Shown: piece after piece, positions 54,660 to 63,457 of the stretch | Numbering within the stretch: the stretch's first letter is position 1 | Layout of the letters: each line of letters starts with the position of its first letter | NCBI RefSeq assembly: GCF_016924755.1 | Contig: NZ_JAFFJX010000012.1 | Coordinates: 1-64,000, forward strand | Length of the DNA stretch: 64,000 bases | Direction of reading: 5' to 3' | DNA from: Longitalea arenae | Lineage (GTDB): Bacteria > Bacteroidota > Bacteroidia > Chitinophagales > Chitinophagaceae | Translations under genes and position numbers: made by a program | The notes under the pieces: model-generated | Told to the model about the DNA's origin: nothing | The model's database searches: none | What the model saw: the letters and a program-made list of their open reading frames with translations, nothing else

Positions 54660-54887
54660 AACCAACCCTAGAAATAATCCCTTTAGAATATAGGCTTTCT
54701 GATTAAAAATTATTTAAAGGGAATGTGGTTTTTTTGCGCTGAATGCTGCCAATGGATGGGGTTAACGCGTTTTTAGTTAACAGGTTAGCCTGGCGGCGGA
54801 GGCCCTGATGCAACTATCGCCTACAACAAAATGTTAAGCTCCTGTACAGTGTCGTTCAGCAGACATCCAAACAGCTGGCGGGAAACG

Positions 54888-54895
54888 TACATTTG
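54888..54895 (+). promoter_or_regulatory. -7 box of the msrB promoter
   Basis: TACATTTG, exact TAnnTTTG match, 19 bases before the ATG at 54915. The -33 region has no clear TTG. Confidence 0.5.
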
Positions 54896-54914
54896 AGCAT
54901 ACAATCAATTTTTT

Positions 54915-55508
54915 ATGAAGCGTGTTTTACAGTGCCTGTCACTCCTGATGCTGGCTGTTACATTACAACAATGCACTTATTCTCAATCTAATACAACGAA
55001 AAAGGAAAATATGGATACATCTAAAAAGAACCCGGTTTATTCCCGCACCGATTCGGCGAAGGTGAATATCAGCGAAGAAGAATGGAGAAAGATCCTGCCG
55101 GCCGATGTGTATGCCATTGCGCGCCAGAAAGGAACCGAAAGGCCCTGGACCAGTAAGTATGAAGAATCAAAGGAGGTGGGAACCTATTACTGCGCCGCCT
55201 GCGGCAATGCGCTGTTTAAAAGTGATACCAAATTTGAAAGTGGCTGCGGCTGGCCGAGTTTTTACCAACCCATCACCAAAGGCAGTATTATTTATGCGCC
55301 CGACAATTCTCATGGCATGAGCCGTACAGAAGTGATGTGTGGCCGGTGTAAGTCGCACCTGGGTCATGTGTTTGAAGACGGACCGCCGCCTACCGGCCTG
55401 CGCTATTGCATAAACGGGGTGGTTCTTGACTTTGAAAAAGCACAGGCTGCGGAAAAAAAGTACAACGAAGGGGGCCAGCAAAATGGCGCCGGCAAAACAA
55501 GTGAGTAA
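54915..55508 (+). CDS. msrB: Peptide-methionine (R)-S-oxide reductase, exported lipoprotein
   Basis: A 197-residue MsrB that repairs oxidised methionine. A signal peptide of lipoprotein type (MKRVLQCLSLLMLAVTLQQC, Cys20) places it in the envelope. The core has both zinc CxxC pairs (Cys93/Cys96 in YYCAACG, Cys142/Cys145 in MCGRCKSHLGH) and the catalytic Cys165 in GLRYCINGV; GCGWPSF is also typical. A Gly/Asn/Lys-rich tail of about 15 residues follows. Single gene with its own promoter. Confidence 0.95.
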   Translation: MKRVLQCLSLLMLAVTLQQCTYSQSNTTKKENMDTSKKNPVYSRTDSAKVNISEEEWRKILPADVYAIARQKGTERPWTSKYEESKEVGTYYCAACGNALFKSDTKFESGCGWPSFYQPITKGSIIYAPDNSHGMSRTEVMCGRCKSHLGHVFEDGPPPTGLRYCINGVVLDFEKAQAAEKKYNEGGQQNGAGKTSE

Positions 55509-55662
55509 GAAGCTGGTTTTCAATCTAAACTTTTCCCCAATACAAGGCTAAAGGAAAAGGTTTACCAAATGTAAAATAATAAGCAAAAATCAAAATAACA
55601 GCAACCTTATACAACCGGTCTTTGTTATTTAATTAACGACTGTGGTTCTTTAATCACTGGTC

Positions 55663-55670
55663 TATTTTTG
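55663..55670 (+). promoter_or_regulatory. TAnnTTTG box 30 bases before a terminator
   Basis: TATTTTTG, exact -7 consensus. Transcription from here would begin near 55677 and meet the terminator at 55693, giving an RNA of only about 45 bases or a leader read through into rlmD. No clear -33 TTG, so it may be chance. Confidence 0.35.
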
Positions 55671-55692
55671 CTTGTAATAATAGCGTGAAGGT

Positions 55693-55725
55693 GGCAGCCC
55701 TGTTAATTCAGGGCTGCCTTTTTTG
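55693..55725 (+). terminator. Rho-independent terminator upstream of rlmD
   Basis: Perfect 10-bp stem GGCAGCCCTG (55693-55702) with CAGGGCTGCC (55709-55718), loop TTAATT, then T-rich sequence. Its T run also supplies the -33 element of the rlmD promoter. Confidence 0.88.
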
Positions 55726-55755
55726 TTATACCCAAACCCCACTTAATTATCTTTG
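55722..55755 (+). promoter_or_regulatory. Promoter of rlmD, overlapping the terminator
   Basis: TTTG (55722-55725), 22 bases, TATCTTTG (55748-55755): a full consensus promoter. The rlmD ATG is at 55760, only 4 bases after the -7 box, so the message is predicted to be leaderless or nearly so. Confidence 0.65.
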
Positions 55756-55759
55756 CGCA

Positions 55760-57196
55760 ATGAATAAAAAGAAGACGGTGTTACAACAGGTTACTGTTGA
55801 AGATTATGCGGCAGAGGGCAAGGCGCTTAGCAAGATCGACGGTAAGGTAATCTTTATTGAAGGGGCGGTCCCTGGTGATGTGGTGGATGTACAGTTATCA
55901 AAGAGCAAAAAAGAATGGGGAGAAGGGAAAGCCATTCATTTTCATACCCTGAGCCCCGACCGGGTAACACCGTTCTGCCAGCATTTTGGCGTTTGCGGCG
56001 GCTGTAAATGGCAAATGCTGCCTTATGAAAAGCAATTGTTATACAAGCAGAACGAGGTGGTGCAAAACCTGAAGCGCATCGGCAAAGTGCAGTTGCCCCC
56101 GATCCAACCCATCATTGGTTGTACCGAAACCGCCCGCTACCGTAATAAACTGGAATTTACTTTCAGCAACCGGCGCTATCTGCTGCCCGAGGAAATTGCA
56201 GCGGCTAAAGAAACGGTTATTGAGCAGGAGAATGCCCTCGGTTTTCACGTGCCCCGCCTTTTCGATAAAGTGATCGATATCACTACCTGCCATTTAATGG
56301 CCGAACCGGTAAATGCCGTTAAGAATACCATTCGTGATTATGCCCGCCAGCACAACCTGCCTTTTTACGATATCCGTTTTCACCAGGGCTGGCTGCGAAC
56401 GCTGATCGTTCGGGTGGCAACCACCGGCGAAGTGATGGTGAACCTGTGCCTTGGCTACGAAGACGAAAAAGAAAGGATCCGCCTGTTCGATCACCTGTTG
56501 AAGCAGGTGCCCGGCATTACCACTTTGCTGTATACGATCAATCCCAAAAAGAATGACACCATCTACGATCTGGAACCAAAGGCCTACCATGGCAAAGGGT
56601 ATATCATAGAAACCCTTTCGCGGGGAACAGGTGCAGAAGAACTGAAGTTCAAGATCGGACCAAAATCATTTTTTCAAACGAATACGCGCCAGGGCGAACG
56701 CCTGTACCAGGTTACGCGGGACCTGGCTGAACTGACGGGCCGGGAAACGGTGTACGACCTGTATTGCGGCACCGGCAGTATCGGACTTTTCGTTAGCGAC
56801 AAAGCCAAAAAGATCATTGGGGTTGAGACCGTGCAGGAAGCCATTGCCGATGCGAAGGAAAATGCAGCCCTCAACCATATTGAACATGCGCAGTTCTTCG
56901 CCGGCGATGTAATAGACGTTTGTACCAGTGAATTTTTTCAGCAGCACGGGAAACCCGATGTGGTCATTACCGACCCGCCCCGCGCCGGGATGCATGAAAA
57001 GCTGGTGCGTAAGATCCTGGAAACCGCAGCCCCGCTGGTTGTGTATGTAAGCTGTAATCCGGCCACCCAGGCTAGGGACCTGAACCTGCTTGACGAAAAA
57101 TATGAAGTGACCCGGGTACAACCGGTAGACATGTTCCCGCACACCCATCATATAGAAAATGTAGTGCAATTGAAACTTAGGAGCCAGGGTTCTTAA
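55760..57196 (+). CDS. rlmD: 23S rRNA (uracil-C5)-methyltransferase RlmD/RumA-type
   Basis: A 478-residue RNA m5U methyltransferase. Order: TRAM domain (about 1-60, VTVEDYAAEGKALSK), a [4Fe-4S] cysteine cluster PFCQHFGVCGGCKW (about 77-90), and the methyltransferase domain with SAM motif VYDLYCGTGSIGLF, DPPRAGMH and catalytic Cys in YVSCNPATQARDL. The TRAM domain and iron-sulfur cluster point to the RlmD group (U1939). Because RumA-type enzymes are multiple in some bacteria, the exact uridine is not certain. The frame is open from 55685 but the ATG at 55760 fits promoter and homologous starts. Confidence 0.92.
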   Translation: MNKKKTVLQQVTVEDYAAEGKALSKIDGKVIFIEGAVPGDVVDVQLSKSKKEWGEGKAIHFHTLSPDRVTPFCQHFGVCGGCKWQMLPYEKQLLYKQNEVVQNLKRIGKVQLPPIQPIIGCTETARYRNKLEFTFSNRRYLLPEEIAAAKETVIEQENALGFHVPRLFDKVIDITTCHLMAEPVNAVKNTIRDYARQHNLPFYDIRFHQGWLRTLIVRVATTGEVMVNLCLGYEDEKERIRLFDHLLKQVPGITTLLYTINPKKNDTIYDLEPKAYHGKGYIIETLSRGTGAEELKFKIGPKSFFQTNTRQGERLYQVTRDLAELTGRETVYDLYCGTGSIGLFVSDKAKKIIGVETVQEAIADAKENAALNHIEHAQFFAGDVIDVCTSEFFQQHGKPDVVITDPPRAGMHEKLVRKILETAAPLVVYVSCNPATQARDLNLLDEKYEVTRVQPVDMFPHTHHIENVVQLKLRSQGS

Positions 57197-57259
57197 ATAT
57201 TGTTAAGATGCCCGATATTCAAAGAAACATACCGAAATTCACGTAATAAATTTTGAAGA

Positions 57260-57955
57260 ATGGCAGATATCCGAATGCGGGGGTTTCAATCAATTCCGCC
57301 GGTAATTAAGAACCTTGTAATTATAAACGTTTTATTCTGGCTGGCTGAGATCACTTTCAAAGAACCATTTATAAATATTCTTGCGCTTCATCATCACGGG
57401 AATCCTTCTTTCGGCATATGGCAGTTGGTGAGCTATATGTTCCTGCACAGTCTGGCGCCATTTCATATCATCATGAACATGTTTGTGCTCTGGATGTTTG
57501 GCTCCCCGCTCGAAGATATCTGGGGCAGCAAGCGCTTCCTGATCTTTTATCTGATCTGCGGTGTTGGCGCCGCCCTGGTGCAACTGGGCGTTTTGGCCAT
57601 TAGTATGAATATGCTGTATGATAAACTGGCCGATGGCAGTATCTCACTGGAGCAATTCAGGGAGAGGGGTTCCGTTGTATATAATACAACTGTTGTTGGG
57701 GCTTCGGGCGCTATCAACGGGGTAATGGCGGCTTTTGCCTATCTTTTCCCAAACACACCACTGTTCATTTTTCCATTACCGGTTCCCATAAAAGCCAAAT
57801 ACGTTGTTATCGGCTATTTCCTGCTCGACCTGTTTGGCGGCATCAACCCATCGTATGGCGACAATGTAGCTCATTTTGCCCACGTGGGAGGCGCAATAGT
57901 TGGTTTAATTTTAGTAATAACTATGAACAGATCAAATCGCCGCACCTTTTATTGA
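57260..57955 (+). CDS. Rhomboid family intramembrane serine protease
   Basis: A 231-residue protein with about six membrane helices. The rhomboid catalytic pair is visible: Ser in GASGAINGVM (about 152-161) and His in NVAHFAHVGGAIVG (about 206-219); the HIIMNMFVLWMFGSPLED segment carries the conserved HxxxN and is typical of bacterial rhomboids. First of three genes in a row on the plus strand, followed by a second, different rhomboid. Confidence 0.92.
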   Translation: MADIRMRGFQSIPPVIKNLVIINVLFWLAEITFKEPFINILALHHHGNPSFGIWQLVSYMFLHSLAPFHIIMNMFVLWMFGSPLEDIWGSKRFLIFYLICGVGAALVQLGVLAISMNMLYDKLADGSISLEQFRERGSVVYNTTVVGASGAINGVMAAFAYLFPNTPLFIFPLPVPIKAKYVVIGYFLLDLFGGINPSYGDNVAHFAHVGGAIVGLILVITMNRSNRRTFY

Positions 57956-58091
57956 CCGTTTGCAACTTTAACAGGCCTTTAGCTGTTAATAAAGCGGATT
58001 GCAGGTAAGGGAAACGTACTAAGAAAAAGAGACGGGGTTTGATGGATTGACCGGATGCGAAGGAATTTGTAAATTCACTAAAATATATTCC

Positions 58092-59018
58092 GTGCTAAGA
58101 GAAGATCGGTATAGGAAAAGGATTGGTCTCGGCCAGGAGGGAAATTCCCTGGTCCTCTTAATTGGTGTCATTGCCATCATCTTCTGTATTTTCAAATTCA
58201 TCTGGCTGGTATATAAGATTGCCGATAAAGACCTATCGGCCTACGACCAGAATATCTTCAACTGGTTGGTGATACCCGGCGATTTTGAAAAAATGATGAC
58301 CCGCCCGTGGACCCTGCTGTCGTTCATGTTCATGCATAGCAATCCCTGGGAAATGGTTGGGAATTTGTTATGGCTATGGGCATTTGGTTATATTTTCCAG
58401 GATGTTACCGGAAACCGGAAACTGATCCCGCTTTTTATCTACGGAAGCGTGGGAGCCGGCATCTTCTTTACCTTTTGTTATAATCTTATTCCCAAGCTGG
58501 TGCCCATGGGGCCGGCCGTTACCCTGGTGGGGGCATCCGCCGGTATTTTGGCCATTGCAGTAGCCGCAACTTCCATGGCGCCCGATTACCGCATTTTTCC
58601 CATGATCAATGGCGGCATCCCGTTATGGATAATGACCGTATTATATTTGATCATTGATTTTGCACTTATAGCGGCTCAAAAAAGCCCGCCCGGTTATTTT
58701 GCACATCTCGCCGGTGGTTTTGTTGGATTTTTGTTTATTTATCAAATGCGCCGGGGGAACGACTGGAGCAACTGGATGAACAATTTCTTTGACTGGCTCG
58801 GCAATCTGTTCAACCCCGACCGGCAGAGTTGGAAGAAGACCGCAAGGACCGACCTGCATTACAATGCACGGGGAACCCAGCCGTACAAAAAAATACCGAA
58901 TATAACCCAAAAGAGGATTGATGAAATATTAGATAAAATCAATCAACAAGGCTATCGTTTTCTCACCGATGAAGAAAAAGATATTCTAAAGCGGGCCGCA
59001 GAAGATGAAGAATTGTAA
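58092..59018 (+). CDS. Second rhomboid protease with C-terminal soluble tail
   Basis: A 308-residue rhomboid. Helices cover about 15-225; the active-site Ser is in LVGASAGILAIAVAA and the His in PGYFAHLAGGFVGFLF, and HSNPWEMVGNLLWLWAFG is the conserved second helix. A C-terminal cytoplasmic region (about 225-308) ends with a helical segment ITQKRIDEILDKINQQGYRF ... LTDEEKDILKRA that recurs in Bacteroidota rhomboids. The frame is open to TTG 58047, but GTG 58092 (VLREDRYRKR) is my preferred start. The EEP gene follows after 8 bases. Confidence 0.88.
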   Translation: MLREDRYRKRIGLGQEGNSLVLLIGVIAIIFCIFKFIWLVYKIADKDLSAYDQNIFNWLVIPGDFEKMMTRPWTLLSFMFMHSNPWEMVGNLLWLWAFGYIFQDVTGNRKLIPLFIYGSVGAGIFFTFCYNLIPKLVPMGPAVTLVGASAGILAIAVAATSMAPDYRIFPMINGGIPLWIMTVLYLIIDFALIAAQKSPPGYFAHLAGGFVGFLFIYQMRRGNDWSNWMNNFFDWLGNLFNPDRQSWKKTARTDLHYNARGTQPYKKIPNITQKRIDEILDKINQQGYRFLTDEEKDILKRAAEDEEL

Positions 59019-59026
59019 TTTTAAAT

Positions 59027-60163
59027 ATGGCCCGGTTTGTTAGAACATTCACAAAGCGGTTATGCATTATATTGAACGTGGTTATCGCCGGTCTGTTCCT
59101 GATAGCCTGCGCCAATGCCTGGCTGCATCCTTCTAAATGGTGGTTCTTTTCTTTGCTTGGACTGGGTTTTCCGGTGCTGCTGATCTTTTTATTTGCCTTC
59201 CTGGTCTTCTGGCTCATCTTTCGCTCAAAATGGGCGCTGTTACCGGCCCTGGTGCTCTTGATCGGCTTCAGTAATATCCGCGTCTTCCTGGGCCTTCATT
59301 TCGCTGCCTCCTTCAAACCCGAAAAAAAAGAGAACGCCATCCGCGTGCTTACCTGGAACGTGCACTGGTTCGATGAGCATAACAGAAAGCTACCCGAACA
59401 CCGCGACTACCGTAAAAAGATGATCGAATTCATCAAAGAACAGCATGCAGATATCCTGTGTTTCCAGGAGTTCCTGGAAATGGGAAAGACCTTCGCCAAC
59501 AGCAATACCAACGCTATTATACAGCTTAATTATCCTTACTATTACCGGGTGATTGATTATGGAGCCGCCAGTGGCGGCCGCTTTCAGGCGGGGGTGGCCA
59601 TATTCTCGCGTTTCCCTATTGTTGATACCCAACGCATACGGTTTCCTGATCCGGCCAAATTGCGGGCTGCTGAAAGCCTGATAGGGGTCGACGTGCTGGT
59701 GAATGGTAAAAAGATCAGGGTGTACACTACCCACCTGCAATCTGTGCTCTTCCAGAAGAATGATTACCGGAATATCGAGATCATAAAATCGGCTGATGAC
59801 AGTATGGTCACCGCCTCCCGTTCCATTATAAAAAAGCTGCGGAATGGCTATGCCTCCCGCGGGTTCCAGGCCGACCTGGTGCGTAATAAACTGGACAGCT
59901 GCCCGTACCCCGAGATCATTTGCGGCGATTTTAATGATGTGCCCAACTCATATACTTATTTTAAAATAAAAGGGAACCGGCAGGACGTCTTTGTGAGAAA
60001 GGGCAGCGGCATTGGCCGCAGTTTTACTGCAGTGTCGCCTACCCTGCGCATTGATTATATCCTGGCCGACAAAGCATTTGACGTACTGCAATACAATCGC
60101 TTCCTGGTGCCTTATTCAGACCACTACCCGGTGGTGGCGGATTTAAAACTGGCTGAGGATTAA
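59027..60163 (+). CDS. Membrane-anchored endonuclease/exonuclease/phosphatase family protein
   Basis: A 378-residue protein with two or three N-terminal membrane helices (about 10-95) and a large EEP (DNase I/sphingomyelinase-like) domain (about 105-375). Metal and catalytic motifs: LTWNVHWFDEH, ILCFQEF (the metal-binding Glu), VYTTHLQSV, ICGDFNDVPNSYTY (catalytic Asp/Asn) and the C-terminal SDHYPVVADL (catalytic His). The substrate may be nucleic acid, phospholipid or phosphoinositide-like; this cannot be decided. Close spacing to the rhomboid gene (8 bases) suggests joint expression. Confidence 0.88.
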   Translation: MARFVRTFTKRLCIILNVVIAGLFLIACANAWLHPSKWWFFSLLGLGFPVLLIFLFAFLVFWLIFRSKWALLPALVLLIGFSNIRVFLGLHFAASFKPEKKENAIRVLTWNVHWFDEHNRKLPEHRDYRKKMIEFIKEQHADILCFQEFLEMGKTFANSNTNAIIQLNYPYYYRVIDYGAASGGRFQAGVAIFSRFPIVDTQRIRFPDPAKLRAAESLIGVDVLVNGKKIRVYTTHLQSVLFQKNDYRNIEIIKSADDSMVTASRSIIKKLRNGYASRGFQADLVRNKLDSCPYPEIICGDFNDVPNSYTYFKIKGNRQDVFVRKGSGIGRSFTAVSPTLRIDYILADKAFDVLQYNRFLVPYSDHYPVVADLKLAED

Positions 60164-60186
60164 AATGTACATGCCGGCCCTGAAGA

Positions 60187-60284
60187 AACAGTTACAGGGT
60201 ACAAGTTGCAAGTTACAGGGAGCCCCCATTGCAGACCTGGAACCTGTAACCTGAAACCTGCAACATCTAACCCGTAACTTTCAA
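60187..60284. repeat. 7-bp word inverted array downstream of the EEP gene
   Basis: Left arm: AACAGTT, ACAGGGT, ACAAGTT, GCAAGTT, ACAGGGA (60187-60221). Right arm: CCTGGAA, CCTGTAA, CCTGAAA, CCTGCAA, CATCTAA, CCCGTAA, CTTTCAA (60236-60284), strictly in 7-base steps. The arms are imperfectly complementary. It is the same word family as the array after infB, 37 kb away. Confidence 0.8.
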
Positions 60285-60379
60285 TATTACAATAATTACT
60301 TTTATATTTGATTCATGATCCATTTCTTCACATCTTCCTGTTGTTGCTGATTCCATTCGCCGTTCTGGCGGGATACATT

Positions 60380-60387
60380 TACTTTTG
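60380..60387 (+). promoter_or_regulatory. -7 box upstream of cysS
   Basis: TACTTTTG, exact TAnnTTTG match, 46 bases before the ATG at 60434. A second box, TATATTTG, lies at 60303-60310. Neither has a clear -33 TTG at the usual distance. Confidence 0.45.
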
Positions 60388-60433
60388 CATTTACCGGCTT
60401 TAATTTAACTATCAGAAAGATTAATGAATTTTT

Positions 60434-61930
60434 ATGAGTGAACTGAAAGTGCTCAACTCCTATACAAGGCAAAAAGAAGTATTCACACCGATCACGCCCG
60501 GCCATGTGGGCCTCTATGTGTGCGGACCTACAGTAAGTGGTGAAAGCCACCTCGGCCATGCGCGGCCGTATGTGACCTTCGATGTGATCTACCGCTACCT
60601 CATGCACCTCGGTTATAAGGTACGCTATGTGCGCAACATCACCGATGCCGGCCATTTTGAAGAAGAAGGAAGGGAAGCCGAAGATAAAATTGCCAAGAAA
60701 GCGATACTCGAGAAACTGGAACCGATGGAGCTGGTTCAAAAATATACCAACCTCTTTCATTGGGGCATGAAACAGCTCAACAACCTGGACCCCAGCATTG
60801 AACCTACCGCCACCGGTCATATCGTTGAGCAGATAGAAATGATCAAAAAGATCATGGAAGAAGGGTATGCATACGAAATGAACGGCTCCGTATATTTCGA
60901 TGTAAAAAAGTATGCGGAAAACTATCCCTACGGTAAACTCAGCGGCCGTGTAATGGACGACCTGTTGGAAACTACCCGCGAGCTGGAAGGACAGGAAGAA
61001 AAGCGGAACAAACAGGACTTTGCTTTATGGAAAGCGGCTCCGCCCGAACACATCATGCGTTGGGTAAGTCCCTGGGGTGAAGGCTTCCCCGGCTGGCATA
61101 TCGAATGCTCGGCGATGAGCAGTAAATACCTGGGCGCGGAGTTCGATATTCATGGGGGTGGTATGGACCTTCAATTCCCGCATCATGAAAGTGAAATTGC
61201 CCAAAGCACCATTTGCAATAAACATGTGCCTGCCCGGTATTGGATCCATAACAACATGATCACCATCAATGGCCGTAAAATGGGTAAAAGCTATAACAAC
61301 GTGATCAAGTTAACGGAACTGTTCAGCGGCGAACATCCCCTGCTTGAAAAAGCCTATAGCGGGCAAACCATTCGTTTCTTTATCCTGCAAACGCATTACC
61401 GCAGTACGCTCGATTTCAGCAATGAAGCATTGCAGGCATCTGAAAAAGGATTGAAGCGGTTATGGGAGGCCTATGAAGTGTTGCAGAAGATAGATATTGC
61501 CGCATTTAAACCAGCTGCCGGTGATGCAGAGCTGGAGAATAAGATAAAGACCTTATTGCTGGAGCTGGACGAATTCATGAACGATGATTTCAACACCGCC
61601 AAAGTGCTGGCGAATATCTTCGAGCTGGTGCCGGTGATCAACTCCATAAAAGATAAACATTTTACGCCCGATGCCATCAGTGCCGATACGATGAAATTGT
61701 TGCAGCAGTATTTTAAACAATACCTGGAAGATATACTCGGCCTGAAAGGTGACATGGAAAAAGAAGATGGCAAGCTGGAAGGGGTGATCGGACTGCTGAT
61801 TGAAATAAGAAAAGAAGCCAAATTGAGAAAAGACTATGCGACCTCAGATAAGATCCGCCAGCAATTGCAGCAGCTGGGTATTTTATTGAAAGATGAAAAA
61901 GACGGCGGCGTAAGTTATTCATTTGCCTAA
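60434..61930 (+). CDS. cysS: Cysteinyl-tRNA synthetase
   Basis: A 498-residue class I synthetase charging tRNA-Cys. The HIGH motif appears as HLGH (within [18 protein letters not shown], about 29-46), the zinc ligands include the first Cys and HIECSAMS plus the HHE of [13 protein letters not shown], and the KMSKS loop reads [10 protein letters not shown] (about 280). The C-terminal DALR-type helical domain ends with [20 protein letters not shown]. Length is typical. Confidence 0.97.
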   Translation: MSELKVLNSYTRQKEVFTPITPGHVGLYVCGPTVSGESHLGHARPYVTFDVIYRYLMHLGYKVRYVRNITDAGHFEEEGREAEDKIAKKAILEKLEPMELVQKYTNLFHWGMKQLNNLDPSIEPTATGHIVEQIEMIKKIMEEGYAYEMNGSVYFDVKKYAENYPYGKLSGRVMDDLLETTRELEGQEEKRNKQDFALWKAAPPEHIMRWVSPWGEGFPGWHIECSAMSSKYLGAEFDIHGGGMDLQFPHHESEIAQSTICNKHVPARYWIHNNMITINGRKMGKSYNNVIKLTELFSGEHPLLEKAYSGQTIRFFILQTHYRSTLDFSNEALQASEKGLKRLWEAYEVLQKIDIAAFKPAAGDAELENKIKTLLLELDEFMNDDFNTAKVLANIFELVPVINSIKDKHFTPDAISADTMKLLQQYFKQYLEDILGLKGDMEKEDGKLEGVIGLLIEIRKEAKLRKDYATSDKIRQQLQQLGILLKDEKDGGVSYSFA

Positions 61931-61943
61931 CCCTAACGCATCA

Positions 61944-61984
61944 ATAGAAATGTGCCACACTTTCAAAATGTGGCACATTTCTAT
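61944..61984. terminator. Perfect 16-bp bidirectional terminator
   Basis: Arms 61944-61959 and 61969-61984 are exact reverse complements (first arm starts ATAGAAATGTGCC), with a 9-base loop. It separates the convergent cysS and mnmD-like genes. Confidence 0.82.
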
Positions 61985-62037
61985 CACTGTCTTCAAACTG
62001 CGTGAAACTATAAGTAAGCGATCTTACGGATTTTGTT

Positions 62038-62077
62038 TTCATTAGCACATTGGCAAATTATCGCATCAGCGCATTGC
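62038..62077. repeat. 8-bp word array overlapping the mnmD-like stop codon
   Basis: Words TTCATTAG, CACATTGG, CAAATTAT, CGCATCAG, CGCATTGC. The stop codon of the minus-strand gene (62066-62068) lies inside the fourth word, so the last four codons of that gene are part of the array. The same word family recurs at 63458-63489. Confidence 0.7.
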
Positions 62078-62740
62078 TCGTATCATTTCCCTTTTGCCGG
62101 GCGGTCCCGGAATTTTCTCCACGCTGAAACCCGCTGCTATCATAGCCCGTCGTACATCTCCCTTGCTACAATAGGTTACAAGGATACCATCCGGCGCCAG
62201 CATATTCAGCAATTGCTCAAATACTGTTTTCGTCCATAATTCAGGCTGTGCAGCCGGGGCAAAGGCGTCGTAGAAAATAACATTTACCGGTTCCCCGGGT
62301 GTATAGTCGGCGAGTGCGGTTTTCATCTTTTTAAAAGAGAAGAATTTGGTGAGGGTTTGCGTTGAGTTCCATTCAGCGGAATGCAGCGATTCAAATACCG
62401 GTTGCCACTCCGCCTGCTCCAGCGCCTCACAATAATTCAGTTGTTGAGTTATAGCAGGCTCCAGGGGAAAGGCTTCTATCGTTTCATATAGTACACTTCG
62501 TTCAAGGCGTTTGGCCTCCATGGCCGTCAGCAGGGCATTGAGCCCGGTACCAAAACCCATTTCGAATAGCACGCAGCGGCTGGCAGTTTCATGCCGGCTG
62601 AACCAGTACCGCAAGCCGGCTTCGATAAATACATGCAACGACTCCTGTACAGCACCATGTACCGAATGATAGGTGACCTGCCATTCCGGAATACCAATAG
62701 TATGAGACCCATCCTTTGTAAGGATCAAATTTCGTTGCAT
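62066..62740 (-). CDS. mnmD: MnmD-like tRNA 5-aminomethyl-2-thiouridine methyltransferase
   Basis: A 224-residue Rossmann methyltransferase of the MnmC2/MnmD (DUF752) group, which makes the last methylation of mnm5s2U at the wobble base of some tRNAs. Motifs: LTKDGSHTI and [19 protein letters not shown] at the N-terminus, SAM loop [13 protein letters not shown], the Asp of [15 protein letters not shown] and a final [13 protein letters not shown]. It lacks the FAD oxidase domain of E. coli MnmC. The open frame reaches 62782 but ATG 62740 gives the usual [11 protein letters not shown] start. Divergent from the glycosylase gene. Confidence 0.88.
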   Translation of the reverse strand: MQRNLILTKDGSHTIGIPEWQVTYHSVHGAVQESLHVFIEAGLRYWFSRHETASRCVLFEMGFGTGLNALLTAMEAKRLERSVLYETIEAFPLEPAITQQLNYCEALEQAEWQPVFESLHSAEWNSTQTLTKFFSFKKMKTALADYTPGEPVNVIFYDAFAPAAQPELWTKTVFEQLLNMLAPDGILVTYCSKGDVRRAMIAAGFSVEKIPGPPGKREMIRAMR

Positions 62741-62828
62741 GAGAACAAAATTAACCGGTAAATTGCAAATGAGCCGGAACAAACGCCATCAAAAGAATCA
62801 GAGGCAAGCCCGGGCAAACAGCAATCAT

Positions 62829-63452
62829 ATGGCCAGCGAATACACCTTACACCTTTCAAAAGATAAAAAACTCAAAAAGCTTATAGAGCAGAACGGTGTT
62901 TTTAAGCTCAGGAAGCAAAAGAATGTATGCACATGGCTTTGTGCATCTATTATGAGCCAGCAGCTCTCAGTGAAAGTGGCCGACGTGATCTATAGACGCT
63001 TCCTGAACCTGTACCAGGGCAGTGAGCCTACACCGGAGCAGATCGTTGCTACCCCGCCGGAAACCCTGCGCAGCATTGGCCTGTCGAACGCCAAGGTAAG
63101 TTATGTGCTGAATGTAGCGCGCTTTACATTGGAACAGGGTATGGACCACCGTAAGCTGCATAAAATGGATGATGAAGAAGTTATTGAGTACTTGACGCAG
63201 ATCAAAGGAGTAGGCCGCTGGACGGTTGAAATGCTGCTGATCTTTGCGCTGAGCCGCGAAGATGTATTTGCTATAGATGATCTTGGTATTCAGAATGCCA
63301 TGATCGCGCTGTATAAACTCGATCGTACCGATAAAAAACAATTTCGCCAAGACATGCTGCGTATCGCTAAAAAATGGAGCCCTTACCGCTCCTATGCATG
63401 TATGTATCTGTGGCGTTATAAAGACAATGCACCCCCCTTAAAGAAAGCATAG
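62829..63452 (+). CDS. AlkA-like DNA-3-methyladenine glycosylase (HhH-GPD)
   Basis: A 207-residue base-excision repair glycosylase. The helix-hairpin-helix is LTQIKGVGRWTVEMLLIFAL (about 119-138) followed by the GPD catalytic Asp in FAIDDLGIQ; CTWLCASIMSQQLSVKVADV is the typical start of the domain. There are no FeS cysteines at the C-terminus, which fits AlkA/MAG-like enzymes that remove alkylated purines. Starts at 62739 or 62769 would add a very basic N-terminal tail (RNKRHQKNQRQARANSN); I prefer ATG 62829 but the tail could be real. Confidence 0.88.
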   Translation: MASEYTLHLSKDKKLKKLIEQNGVFKLRKQKNVCTWLCASIMSQQLSVKVADVIYRRFLNLYQGSEPTPEQIVATPPETLRSIGLSNAKVSYVLNVARFTLEQGMDHRKLHKMDDEEVIEYLTQIKGVGRWTVEMLLIFALSREDVFAIDDLGIQNAMIALYKLDRTDKKQFRQDMLRIAKKWSPYRSYACMYLWRYKDNAPPLKKA

Positions 63453-63457
63453 CCGGA

